DNA from: Rotaria macrura | Lineage: Eukaryota > Rotifera > Eurotatoria > Philodinida > Philodinidae | DNA: 64,000 nucleotides | Assembly: GCA_900239685.1 (NCBI GenBank) | Contig: OENT01000744.1 | Location: forward strand, 16,262-80,261 | Reading direction: 5' to 3' | Shown: positions 13,341 through 26,181 of the stretch, one piece after another | Position numbering within the stretch: position 1 is the first letter of the stretch | How the letters are laid out: each line of letters opens with the position of its first letter | Made by a program: the position numbers and the translations under genes | The notes under the pieces: model-generated | What the model saw: only the letters and a program-made list of their open reading frames with translations | The model's database searches: none | What the model was told of the DNA's origin: nothing

Positions 13341-15547
13341 AGATTAATCTTAGCAAAATCGAATTAATTGTACTTCTGAATCGATCAACTACTCAACAAG
13401 TAGAAACAATGAAAGAAAGAAAAGAAGAACGACGTGATTGACAATGCTCATCTTTCATATTGAATAGTTGATGTCGTCTGCTTCTCTTGTTCTTTTAATC
13501 CGTTCGATCAATAAGACCACACCTTATAGCCAACAAATCATTAGTGAATACACGTTTCATCAATTAATTTCTTCTTTTCCATAGACAAAACAAGGAAGAG
13601 AATATTGTTTGTTCGTATTTCTTTCTTTCTCTCTCTCTCTCTCTTTCGTCCAAAAGATGTTGGTTGTTATAATGATCAAATAATATGTTGTTCGTTGCTA
13701 GAGATGAGTAAAGCTTGATTTTTGACTTTCATGAAACATATGTATACCATAAGTGAAAGTCAACAAAGACAAGAAAAAAAAAACAACGATGATTTCTTAC
13801 TCCATTCGTCCGTAAACATACGGATTGATAGAGAATGAATAGGATTGAGACAATGATCAACACTAATCTCTGATAATGAATACTCAATTATTGATATTGG
13901 ACAAAAAAACAAGAAAAGTCGAATAATCTTATCGAAAATAACACGTACGAACATGGATTTTATCATATGTAAATATAGATTTGTGTTCTCGTGTTCGTTT
14001 TTTTTTCTCATCATCAATCAATTAGTTTTTACTCGTGAATCTATTTGTAAATTCTAAAACTACTAATTATCTATTTGGCATGGTAAACCAATGACTCATC
14101 ATCCAGTCAATAATATTGTTTGATTTATTTGTACAAATATTTTAATGAATCAATTAGTTTACATATGCTCTTGATTGATTAAAACTAACGTTTAAAAATT
14201 CAACGCGAACATCGCTCAACAGAAGAAAGCATCATGTAGCTGTTCTAGTTAATCATTAGAAGATTATTTTATTCTATGAAGTCCAATTTAGAAATGTCTT
14301 CAACATTCATTTTATTTAATCTTACACATGGATAAGAAGCACGTGTTTTATTATGAGATACGTTATCGATATGCAGTCTGTGTTTCTTATATTTCTTTAA
14401 GATCGTGTTTCATAAAAGAAATTTTTTTTGTTTCAAATAAAGGTCATTTGAAGGCTGATCAGATTTATTTGAGTTTAATAGGTTTTATCTACGTGAAACA
14501 TGTCGTACTTCTTGTCTTTAGTATAGAAGATTATCAATCTGGTAAAGATATTCATCGGATTGCTATACTTCGTTTTGATTCATATTTTCTATCATAGGTA
14601 ATATATGCTCAATTCGAGTAACTGACATCTGTCGAATGAATTTTCTGTTCATTTCTATATTGAAACATCATAATTCGTATGAAAGACTTCAGTCAATCTG
14701 TTAAAATTATCTGAAATAATCGTTCGAAATCGTTTCACATTTGTATTTATGAGATCGATAAAATTTTCCTTCACATGATATCTATTGGGCATTTTAAAAT
14801 ATATGTTTGTTGAATTCTGTTATTTTCATGTCTGTCATCAAACTGTAAACAATCATTTATGGACATGTGTAAGAAAATTTCGACGTCAAAATATGAGTCA
14901 TTTACAAGATCGTTGAGTAGACTTCAGAAATTTTACTGTTCATTTTACATATTGATTAGTTTTACATACTGAACTGTAACTTCCTCGTAGGAGGTTCAAT
15001 ATTTGCCGAAATGATAGTATTTGATAAAGACATTAGACAATATTAGCATATCGAACAAACAACAATCATCTATTTCGAAACATCTTTGAAAACTCCAAGT
15101 ATCATTTTGAATCGATTGAGTGATAGCTGTATGCATCATGTTTTTTATTGGACAGTCAAATGATCACATTACAAGTACATGCATGGATCCTACTCGATCA
15201 CTATCATATGCTTTGAAAAATTTGATTACCGTGGGAAACAACATACAACCAATAAAGCTAGTGCATCTGTAATACACATTGCATAATCTCTTTCACTACG
15301 TACATCTTGTAGACTCTATTGATTGTCGATTTCCAAAACTTATATGATAATAAAAATGCAAATGCATTTTTTAAATGAATAAACGAAAAATACTGTTAGA
15401 GTTGAAGCAATAAAACTTTCAGGTATTAGAGTGTTAAGTACAATGATAAGAAACCATGTCAAATTTATTGAAATGAACTCTATTATCCTTGCCTAAACTT
15501 CATGACCTATTTTCTAAAAACAAAACCACTCCGTATAATACTTTTAC
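13341..15547. other. divergent intergenic region, left part
   Basis: AT-rich DNA upstream of myosin III (minus) and contactin (plus). It contains a short TC-rich microsatellite near 13620-13648. Open frames at 13760-14017 and 14328-14597 have no recognisable motif. Promoters for both genes probably lie in this interval, but no core element can be assigned. Confidence 0.5.
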
Positions 15548-16121
15548 TTTTTGTGTACTCAAAAAGTGAGTACACTACTAAAATCGGTCAGTGTGTCCGT
15601 CCGGCCGGCCAGCCGTTTATTCGATAACTCTTCACAATTACATTCGATTGAGTTGAAATTTTGTGCACAGAATTGTCTCATCAATATCTAGGACAAGTTC
15701 GAAGATGAGAAGGATCCGTCGAAAAATGGCTGAATTATCGAAAAAATTGTCATTTTTAACCAAACAATCCCTGAGGTGGGGTACAGGGATTTTTTCAAAA
15801 AAACCTTTTTTCTCAGAATTATCCACAACGTATATAAATCGACTCAGTTTTTAACACTGATCCCGAATCTGATATTAGTTTTGAACCAAATCGCAGCTTT
15901 CTAACAAAACATTGGCTGCAAAAAGGTCTCAAATGCACAAAAACTGTATCCAGAAACTAAATTACCTAGATATGTCTGAGATGATCAGTAGTTTTGGAGT
16001 TTCCCAAAAAGGTTTACCAAGATACTTCATCCGTGCACACATTCTAGAATGACTGATTTGTCTCATTCATTTTTTGAAGTACTCATAACTCTCGGACATA
16101 AGTCCAAAGTTTTCACATTTA
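15548..16121 (-). mobile_element. ~570-bp hairpin-bearing interspersed repeat, copy B (inverted)
   Basis: Reverse-complement relative of copy A. It starts on the plus strand with the terminal hairpin TTTTTGTGTACTCA...TGAGTACAC and ends at the GGAC/GTCC hairpin followed by tttcacattta. It adds CGGCCGGCC-like sequence near 15600 that copy A has largely lost. No coding frame is conserved among the copies. Confidence 0.75.
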
Positions 16122-16664
16122 GTGTTACTCTGAAAAGGTATGATAAGAAGAGTGAAATGATGAAACGAAAAAGAACAAGATTTATTTAGAAATCTTAGAA
16201 GATAATCTAAATCTTTTTCAAATTATTTTTCAACGTTTACTGAAATGTCTAAAAAACGATGTACTTTCGGGATACAGTCCACTATCATCTAGTTCAATGA
16301 ACGATTATATAGCCGGTAAGGACAAACAGTGAAAAGAACAATTATCCAAATTCATAGACACATTGAGAATTTGTTCTCATGTTATGTTCTCGAGAGTTGT
16401 TTATCAAGAAGAATTTTCACATATAAGAAATACTCCTGAATGAACTTTACTCAATTGTTCTTAGAAAACAAGAATGGACAAATCTGATGACGAGAGAAGG
16501 TGAGAGGGAAATATTGAAGAAATTATTTTATCGTTCATGTCATCTGGTTCCGCTAATGGAACAGCAAGAAACGCACTCTTCCCTGACGAGAGTTAATTTT
16601 TTTATTTTCTCTCCTTTGATCTGTGGTCTGGTGCAATCAATTGGCTTAGTATCAGAGTGCGAAA

Positions 16665-16975
16665 CGAATGACAAAAGTGCCATTCGGATTCGATTCGATT
16701 CGCGGGAACCTATATTCGGTTCGATTCGATTCGTCGGGTGAAAATTAATTTTCTATTCGATTCGAATCGACTTGATTAATTTTTTTTTTCTATTCGATTC
16801 GATTCGGCTCTTTTTCAAAAAACGAAAATTCTATTCGATTCGATTCGATAAAATTTTTTAAAATTTTCTATTCGATTCGATTCGACTAAAAAATCAAGAT
16901 GTCATTCGTATTCGATTCGGCTGAGGCGAATCGAATCGAATCGAATTATTCGTCTAGTCGATTCGGTTTCGCACT
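16665..16975. repeat. GATTCGATTCG-type simple repeat block
   Basis: About 300 bp made of repeated attcgattcgattcg words broken by A/T-rich spacers. The last part, near 16926-16950, is reverse-complementary (gaatcgaatcgaatcg). It is a degenerate satellite-like array with fold-back potential and no coding sequence. Confidence 0.8.
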
Positions 16976-18185
16976 CTGCTTAGTATCATAGATTTGTTTC
17001 TCAGCTACACTTCGTATATACACACGCACTAGGAATTAAGATTCTAATTTATTGTCAATTAAAAACCACTAACTAAGAAACGTGCTAAAGGATTTTGGGT
17101 GTATTAATAAAAAATAATATAGATGTCGCTAATTTTGTATAAGTCACTAAGAAGGCTTAGCATGGTAGCGATACATGGAATGGCTATCTTGCATACAGGT
17201 AATTCCTGATGCGCTTTTGCCTTAATATGAGTCTTGATCTTTAAGTTTGTAGCTTGTTGTTTATGGTACAGCTATAGCTGGACTTTTACCAACTAATCTT
17301 TCACTTTCAATTGTAATTTATGCATAAATTTCAAAAAAATTGTTTTCAATGTAAAACAGTTTTATTTCCTATTTCACTTGAAATAAAATGTAATTTTTTC
17401 TTATTCATCTCTCGCTTAACAGCGTTATGATATCACTCAAGGTTTTAGACATGAACCAAGATGGGTAACCTTACAAAAATCACAGATCAGTTCATCCTTT
17501 CTTTGAAAATATCTCTTGTGGGTAAAATTTTTTTTTTCCATGAGAGAATAATGAAAATATAATTGTTTAAAAATTTGTATTATAAAAATTAAAGCCAAGA
17601 TTATCAGCAACGATTGATGCTAAACTCTTGGAAAAAACTCAAAGATGCGAAAAAGACCAATAATCCCACAGAAACACTGTCATATTCTTTCTGATAGTTG
17701 ATCTTTGTTTAAAACACGTTACGCTGTGTGTAACCTCAATCATGATGAGTCTTTTATGCAAAAAAAAGATTCACCCAATGTATCTATTTTTTCTTATCAC
17801 TAAATTGAAATTGCATTATATTTAAATTAGATTTTATAAACAGAAAGCGTGTGTATTTCTTAATGCATAAGTGTGCTGAATCATTGTAGTTTTAGAATTG
17901 ACGACTGAGTCATCGAATCGAATACTAGACCACGGATCACTTATTGAACATAGTTTCAACCATACGATGAAAAGTTGATGTGAGCGTCCTCTATCAATCG
18001 GTACGCTATAGTATCATCAAATAAAATCAATCCATATTGTACCTATTTTAATATATCCATAGTGTCCTTTCACACAGAACAAACAACGAGCAAGGTCATT
18101 GAAAGTTTGAGAGTAGTGTAATTTTGAATTTTATTCATGTCTCTAAAAATATCAAATCACACTAGAACGTTGTTCTATATTTTAG
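16976..18185. other. upstream flank of contactin
   Basis: AT-rich sequence between the simple repeat and the contactin start codon. It probably holds the contactin promoter and 5' leader. No specific motif, RNA gene or repeat was identified. Confidence 0.45.
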
Positions 18186-21100
18186 ATGGTTTTTCAACTC
18201 ATAATTTTGTTTTTGATATCTATTCAATCGATTGCATACGGACAAGTACTCAGTGAGTAATCCATCATAGAGAACAACTCTAACTAACTTACTGTTATGT
18301 TTTTTGAATTTTATGATTTCATTTCATTTTTTTTCTTCAACTAAAAAGAATGTCCGTATGGATGGGAAGAATTTACTGCCACGGCTTCATGCTATCGTTT
18401 TGTTCGTTATCCCAAAGCTAATATCAATAATGCGGCTAGTCTCTGTCAGGTCTGTTGAATAAATGACATGCGTACTTTTTACTGAAATAGCTCTATTCTA
18501 TAGACGGATCTATTGAGTGTTGAATCCTTACCAGAACATTTATTCATTGAAGACTTATTGACTAAAAATGATCCATCGGCACAACGTTGGATGACAAGTG
18601 GTAGACACAATGGACCATTTTGGCAATGGATGAAATCAACTGGTCCGATCAATTTACAATTCGATCAAGGATGGCTACCACAAACAGATCAAGAGCAGCA
18701 AATACGAACATTTCTTGCTTATGCTTATCAAAGTATATTTGTACAAAGGTTTTATTCTATTTCTAGAAATTTGTTCTTTGATCTTTAGGTAGTCAATGGG
18801 GTTGGTTACCTTATGATATCTCACCTGTTGAAAATTTACCATTTATTTGTGAAGTTCCTATACGTGATACATATGGTGTTATATCTAATTATCGAGGCAT
18901 CGGTAAGATGAGTTGGTCAATGTTTGAATTGATGTCTTGTAACAAATCTTGTTTTTGATTTAGAATATGGTCTTCCATCAAATATTGATCAACGATTTAT
19001 TCCACGTGCACCAAAATTCTACGAACAACCACAAGATCAAGAATTTGGTCGAATCGATCAAATTACACTTGGTGTTGGAAGTACATATGGTGTTAGTAAA
19101 TCATCATTAGCTGTTGTTGTTATATTAACATGTCGAGCTGATGCTTATCCAGTTGCTGATTATTTGTATATAATTTTTTAGAAGAAAAAAAAACATACAT
19201 ATAAGAAGTATTCTTTTTTACTTTACTTCCAGTTGGTTTCGAATGATTGGTGGTACCATATCTGACGCAAGATTAGTTAATCTAAATGATCCACGATATT
19301 TTCAACATGGTGGAAATTTAATGGTAAAGATTGCTGTTGTTTTTAGTCTTTACTTTCTACATACTTTATATATCAATGTTAGCGTATAGAAAAGAAATAT
19401 CGTAGTTTAATACTGATTGAAAATTTAGAGATTTATCAAAAAACTAAACAATTAATTTTCCTATTGTACTGATGGCATAGCCACCAGGGATGGGCTCATG
19501 CCCATCGCCGCGATTCTATGCCCCATCATGTTTACTTCGAAGTTACCGAACTTATAGATACAAATAGATGATATTGAATATAGTGGACTATTGAACCAAG
19601 TGGTGAAGAAATACTTGCTGTAAATTCAAACAGCGTTCATTCTACGTAAAGCCACGAGTGTCAAGGAGAAATAGACACACTTTTCCATCCATACTACGAT
19701 TCAAGGCCATACTTTTTCTTTTCCTAAAGAAGTCTATTCGGTAGAAGAAATGAAATAACGCACCAAAGTAAACATCCATCACCCACTGTGCACCATGTAA
19801 ATCATTTCTGCTGCGTAGAGTCTATTTATTGCAGAAGTTGACGTTAGACTAGAGAAATAGTCCTTTGATTTTCTGCATATGTTCAAACATGTTTCTATCG
19901 ATTCAGGTCGATTTCTCCTTGCAAGGATAGAAGTGATTCATATTTTTTAAACTAAAATGTATTACAAACTAGTGATTTCTACTAGAAAAGTATTTCTGCT
20001 TGTCTGTTTTTATGTTAAATAATTTCAACTAATTAGAATAGAAACCATGTCTTGAGATACATTTCAACTTTTATTATATTTAACTTATCTAAAATGAAAA
20101 CAATTTTATTTTTCTTCTCATCGTGTTGAGCGCAGACGCCGAGTCTCACTACTCTTTAATTTCTATTTACGCCACTAGTCACGACAATATGGAGTCAATA
20201 CTTAGAGAGACATTTATTTTCTTCAGTTCGATACAAATATCTAAGAGTAGAAGTATATTTCCATGATGTGTTAGCCGTTGTGTTCACTGTTACAGCCTTA
20301 GAAATGATGCTTCGGACACTGAAAGATTGAAGAATAAAATCTATCATTTTCTGATTGCACTCATAAGAAGGCATGAATATTCTATACATTCACATCCTCT
20401 TAATTAATTATATACTTTCGATTAAAGACAAACATTATGATTTATTTATTTAGATTAATAGTCCAACAAGTGATGATAGTGGAACATATTTCTGTAAAGC
20501 TTCAAATTATTTCGGCACAGCTATTAGTAATCGCGTATATCTACGTGAAATAAGTATGCATGAATCACATGTCAAATGTGTATCTAGTAGAGAAATGTTA
20601 TTTTCTATTTAGTTTTGGAACAATTTGAAAAACGTGAACGACCAAAAGTTATTGCCGATGGTCATCGTGATGCCATTATTGATTGTTTATATAAAAATAC
20701 AAATACGAGAGATGTATGTCTATGATAATATTATTTGATACATATAAAATTTATAAGTGAATACGTTTTGTTTTTGCAGCTTAGCTATGCTTGGTTCAAA
20801 GGTGGTATTAATCAAAAAGTTCAACAAACTGCTGAACGTTTTATTTCACAAAATGGAAATTTATATTTTTCTCGTGTTACCGATGGTGATTCAGGAAAAT
20901 ACTATTGTGCTGTTCAAGTTAGAAATACACGTCTTCGTTATTTACCATCACAGACAAGTGAAGGTACAGAATTAGATGTTCGTTCAACGTTCGGTCAAGA
21001 ACGTAGTCCACGTATCTATCCAAATTTTCCACAAGTTTTTCCCACATCACATTTACCAAAATTAGGTGATAATGCTTCAATTGAATGTATAGCAGAAGGT

Positions 21101-24100
21101 TATCCTGTACCAACCTATCGTTGGTATCGTGAAGATGAATTCGGCAATGTATTTTCATTACAATCGAAAGCAATGCAACTTAATTTTAATCGTGAATTAA
21201 TTATTCCAAATTTACAACGTGAGGATATGGGTCTGTATCGTTGTGAAGCATCGAATACACGTTCAGTTGTTCATCAATCAGTAGCATTACAAATACAGGT
21301 CGATCCTGTTTTTGTCGTACCACTTGATGATCAAGTACTCGATTATGGAACTATTCTGTCATGGTATTGTGAAGCTTATCCGAATGATCCAAATCAAATA
21401 CGTTATTCATGGTTCATCAATGGTACGGAAATTTTCTGGGAACGTTTAACATTTGAACAACAACAACGTTTAACAATAGCAAATAATCTTCTCATGATTA
21501 ATAATGTGCGACCAACCGATAATGGTATATATCAATGTGCAGCGACAAATATGCAAAACAATGTACAACGTTTTACTACAGCTGAATTGCGTGTTATTAG
21601 TTTACCACCAACATTTGGAAAAAATACAATGGTCTCAACATTACGATCAACTGTTGGTGGATTAGTAACGATTGTTTGTAATCCTGAAGGTGCACCAAGA
21701 CCACAAATTCAATGGTTTAGAAATAATATTCCATTGAATAGGGGTGGTAATGTACAAATATTTGACAATGGAAATTTGGCCATTACAAATATTCAATTAA
21801 TGGATGCAGGTAAGACTAGACAAGAGCTTCTACAAACTACGGCATATGTAATAACAAGAAAGTAGTTTTCGGATTGTCATACTCGTGTTGTTCGAATTGT
21901 ATGCCATGTTGCCTAATAACTGCCTTATTGAATTTAGAGTGCAGTTTTATTACCAACCATACGAACACAGAGTAAAAACTGCATTTTCACTCGTACCTAT
22001 GTTGAGAATTTTCTTGAAGTATTCGATATAAATGTAACATGAATAAGTATTCTATCTTTCGTAAAATTTTCTGTGATGCTCATTCCTGATTACTTACCGA
22101 ATCTAAAATTCGACATCTGTTAACATTCATTATTTTCTTTTCTACTATTTTCGATAGTATACAAATCTATTTTCAGGTAATTATACATGTGTTGGTACGA
22201 ACACATTAGGTATGGCTGAACAAAGTACCTATGTTTATGTCATGCCAGAAGGAACAACAATAATTTCAACACCCGGTGGACGTGACGTTATTCTCGATCA
22301 AACAATTATCATTCCGTGTGATGCTCGTTCAATGAATCAAATGGATTTAACATTTTATTGGCGTTTCAATAATGAAATTTTAACCATTGACAATAAACGT
22401 TTTCGACAAGATAATCCCGATCGTCCTGGTGATTTACGTGTAGTTAAAGCACAATATAGTAATGCTGGACGTTATACATGTGTTGCACAAACAACTGTCG
22501 ATGAAAAATCATCTTCGTATCAATTGAATGTATTCGGACCGCCAGGTCCTCTGGCTGGTGTACATTGTACGCAGCCAATGCAACGTCAAGTTACATTATC
22601 CTGGGTCGTTGGTGATGAGCATGGTGCGCCCATATTACACTATACCATTGAATCATTATCGAATCATCGTTCATGGTGGTTTTTTCATGGAAATTTCACT
22701 GTACCATTAACACCGAACAAGTACATAACAATGAATTTAATAGATCTTTCAGCTTTTACTGATTATCGTTTTCGTATATTGGCAACCAATATGTATGGAT
22801 CAGGTGAACGATCCGAAGTGTCACCACCTTGTGTAACACAACCGGATATACCAGGTTTAGCACCAGCTGGATTAAGTGGTGGCGGTGGAAAAGTCGGAGA
22901 TTTAAGAATTGTTTGGGATCCATTACCTAGGGATTTCTGGAATGGACCAAATTTAACATATCGAATCTATGTACAAAAACAAGGTGAAAATCGGCAACAA
23001 ACCTTTAAAGTATTCGATCCATTTCGAAATTTTTTTATTACACGTCTGTAAGTTTTTCATTTATTTATTCTTCATCACTTATTATCATCGGCCTTTCATT
23101 ATTTATGAAATAGAAATTTTTAGTGAACACGAAGTACAACTAGGTTATTACTTGATAGATGACTGGAGAATATACATTAGTTCATAGAATTGATTTTCAT
23201 TCGGCATAAAAAGAAACTATCAATTGTTAATTATTATTTGCAAACATCTTCTCTATATTGAATGCTAGGAAAAGTTGATATGTTGATTTCAAATGCATAA
23301 TTTGTTACATATCCCATGAGTGTCCTTAAGATTTAAATAAGAACTAGACATGAATAGGAAATTGTGGAATTCGCATGTCTCAAACATGCAGTTTTTTCAT
23401 TCAATATGAGTGACGTTTACAAAACAATCGCAAACGATTTCAATCATGAGTCATAGCTATATGATACGAGGTACCGTTTTGTAATGTCTAAGTAATTACT
23501 GTGAAGAAAAAGTGAAGACATTGAAATATAGGAAAAAAGAATCTCGATACCTATTTCTTTAATTTAGTGCGGACAAACTATATTACTTTCAATACAATGT
23601 TCGTATATCAGCTGTGAATGCTCTCGGTGAAGGACCCATATCTCCAACCATTGAAATTCGTTCAGCTGAAGATCGTCCACCACAACAAGTACTCAATGTT
23701 AAATGTAGTGCATACAACAGTACAGCCATGACTGTAACATGGGATATGATTGATGAACATGATTCTGCTTTTTTACGTGGTCGTCTACTTGGTAAATTGA
23801 AAACAAATTTATTTTCCTTTTTGTTTTTTAGACAAGTCTCTTTTGTTTGTTCTTCTATTTAGGTTATACCGTTCGCTATTGGCGTAAATCTGTAGATGAA
23901 CATCAAAATTATTGGGAACGTCGTTTTCCAGGTCAACGTTCTCGTGCCATCATAATTGGTCTTGATGCAAATATTGAATATGCTGTACGTGTTTCCGTTT
24001 ATACACAATTTGGTGATAGTCCTGAAGGTAGTTATTTTACACATCGAACATTTCGTTTACCACCACAAACTCCACCACAATTTGTAACTATTCGGCAACC

Positions 24101-26181
24101 AAGACGTGAAAAAGATAAACGTAATCGACTATTTGGCGATGTATATATGTATAAATTAGAAGTTGAATGGCGTGGAATATCAACAAAGGGCGATGAAGAA
24201 CCTATCGAGTATTATATGGTATGATGATTTTAATTGACTTTGCTCTAGTGTTCATAATTAGATAGGAAAACGACATGGAATATTTATGTTTTAGATTAAA
24301 GTTTGGGAACATTATCAATCGATAAGAAATGCAACAATATATTATGTCGATGGTTCAAAATATAAAAGAATAATTGATAATTTATATAAAAATCGCAATT
24401 ATAAATTACGTGTACAAGCTTCGTCACTTGGAGGCGAAGGAAAATATTCTTCACCAGAAAGAGAATTTCGATTTGGTAAGTTTTGCTTTCTTGATAGTCT
24501 AATCTCATTCATATTATTATGATCTTTTTATTTTTCTATAGATAACGATGGACGTTTGTTGATACGTAAGTTTCTATGTCTTACAAAATGTTATAAAAAT
24601 AATCAACTCTCGTTTGATCAACGCTTCATTTCGAGTTCGGAATATTGACTAAGGTCGAATGATACTGATCTAATTTTAAACGAAAACCGAATTTTTCATG
24701 GTTTATTTTTTTTCTAAAAAGTGTTCCATTTAATTATTAAATTAGTTGCTTTAGTTTTGCATCATAAAATAGTATCAGAATCTCGTATAGTTCTCTTCTG
24801 CTTTTGTTATGTTTAATGTTGAGAAAATATTAATCTACTGTAAGTGTAGCATGTACGATATTAATCAAACGAACAACAGTGATATCACAATTGCATGCGA
24901 GTAAATCTTCATTCGACTAAAATTCATTTCGCATAAATTGAAATAAAAACAGCAATTGTATCGATACATTAATATCAATAGTGTGAACTTTGAAAATTTT
25001 TCTTCATTCATAAAAAATTTCTCGCATGAATAAAAACGAGATGATCATATTAAATAAGTATAATACTTACCAATGTCTATACTGGTAGCATCGATGTAGG
25101 ATATATTCTCACCAATCGAGAATATGTTGATGACAATAAAAAATAAATGCGGAAACTTCGGACTTATGTCCGAGAGTTATGTGTACTTCAAAAAATGAAT
25201 GAGACAAATCAGTCATTCTAGAATGTGTGCACGGATGAAGTATCTTGGTAAACCTTTTTGGGAAACTCCAAAACTACTGATCATCTCAGACATATCTATG
25301 CAATTTAGTTTCGGGATGCACTTTTTGTTTATTTCGAGACCTTTTTTTGGCGATGTTCTTTTAGAAAGCTCGATTTGGTTCAAAACTAATATCAGATTCG
25401 GAATCAGCGTTTAAAACTGAGTCACTTTACATAAGTTGTGGATAATTCTGAGAAAAAAGTTTTTTTTGAAAAAATCCCTGTACCACCCCTCAGGGATGGT
25501 TTGGTCAATATTAATATCTATTGACTTCGGGTTTTTACCTTTCGATAGTCCTTTTAAATAGCTACAGAACCAGGTATTTGGTAAATCCCAACACTACTGG
25601 CCAACTGAGANCAATTTAGTTTCGGGATGCACTTTTTGTTTATTTCGAGACCTTTTTTTGGCGATGTTCTTTTAGAAAGCTCGATTTGGTTCAAAACTAA
25701 TATCAGATTCGGGATCAGCGTTAAAAACTGAGTCGATTTATATACGTTGTGGATAATTCTGAGAAAAAAGTTTTTTTTGAAAAAAATCCCTGTACCCTAC
25801 CTCAGGGATTGCTTGGTGAAAAATGACAATTTTTTCGATAACTCAACTATTTCTTGCCGGATCCTTCTCATCTTCGAACTCAACCGAGATATTGATGAGA
25901 CAATTCTGTGCACAAAATTTCAACTCAATCGAATGTAATTGTGAAGAGTTATCGAATAAACGGATGGCAGGCCGGACGGACACACTGACCGATTTTAGTA
26001 GTGTACTCACTTTTTGAGTACACAAAAATGAATGAGATTCTGTTCGAAACTTAAAATTCTTCTTCTTATTTTAGTTTATAATCCTGATACAACTCTGATT
26101 CATCTCAATAAATCTTTAAAACAATATTCATCATTTATTGTAACGTTGATCATGTTCATTTTATGTTGGTCACTCAAATAA
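18186..26181 (+). CDS. contactin-like GPI-anchored adhesion protein (C-type lectin-like + 6 Ig + 4 FN3), 15 exons
   Basis: Exons: 18186-18252, 18349-18449, 18504-18732, 18789-18902, 18964-19165, 19233-19323, 20454-20553, 20613-20713, 20780-21809, 22177-23047, 23568-23791, 23863-24218, 24295-24475, 24542-24565, 26075-26181. All junctions are in phase and total 1,265 residues. Order: signal peptide MVFQLIILFLISIQSIAYG; C-type lectin-like domain (~24-160, CPYGWEEF, Cys-Tyr-Arg-Phe, WGWLPYD, FICE); six Ig domains with paired Cys and Trp (GTYFCKASN, GKYYCAVQ, GLYRCEASN, GIYQCAATN, GNYTCVGTN, GRYTCVAQT); four FN3 domains (~795-1225); a hydrophobic C-terminus ending FILCWSLK, typical of a GPI signal. 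This architecture is known in arthropod contactin, which acts in axon/glia adhesion and septate junctions. The start is the only ATG giving a signal peptide. Intron 14 (1.5 kb) carries a repeat. Confidence 0.92.
19324..20453. other. contactin intron 6
   Basis: About 1.1 kb between exon 6 (ending HGGNLM) and exon 7 (starting INSPTSDDSGTYF), splitting the first Ig domain. No coding sequence or repeat family was recognised. Its length is unusual beside the mostly 50-70 bp introns nearby. Confidence 0.6.
25144..26028 (+). mobile_element. hairpin-bearing repeat, copy C, internally duplicated (contactin intron 14)
   Basis: It has the same ends as copies A and B. The left part (25144-25505) runs into unique sequence (about 25506-25612). 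A stretch matching 25308-25500 then restarts at 25613 and continues to the terminal hairpin by 26025. The ambiguous base n at 25611 sits exactly at the restart. This is either a nested or tandem insertion, or an assembly join between two copies. Confidence 0.75.
25611..25611. other. ambiguous base (n)
   Basis: This is the only non-ACGT base I saw in the window. It lies where copy C of the interspersed repeat restarts, so the local order and copy number inside the contactin intron may not be reliable. Confidence 0.95.
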
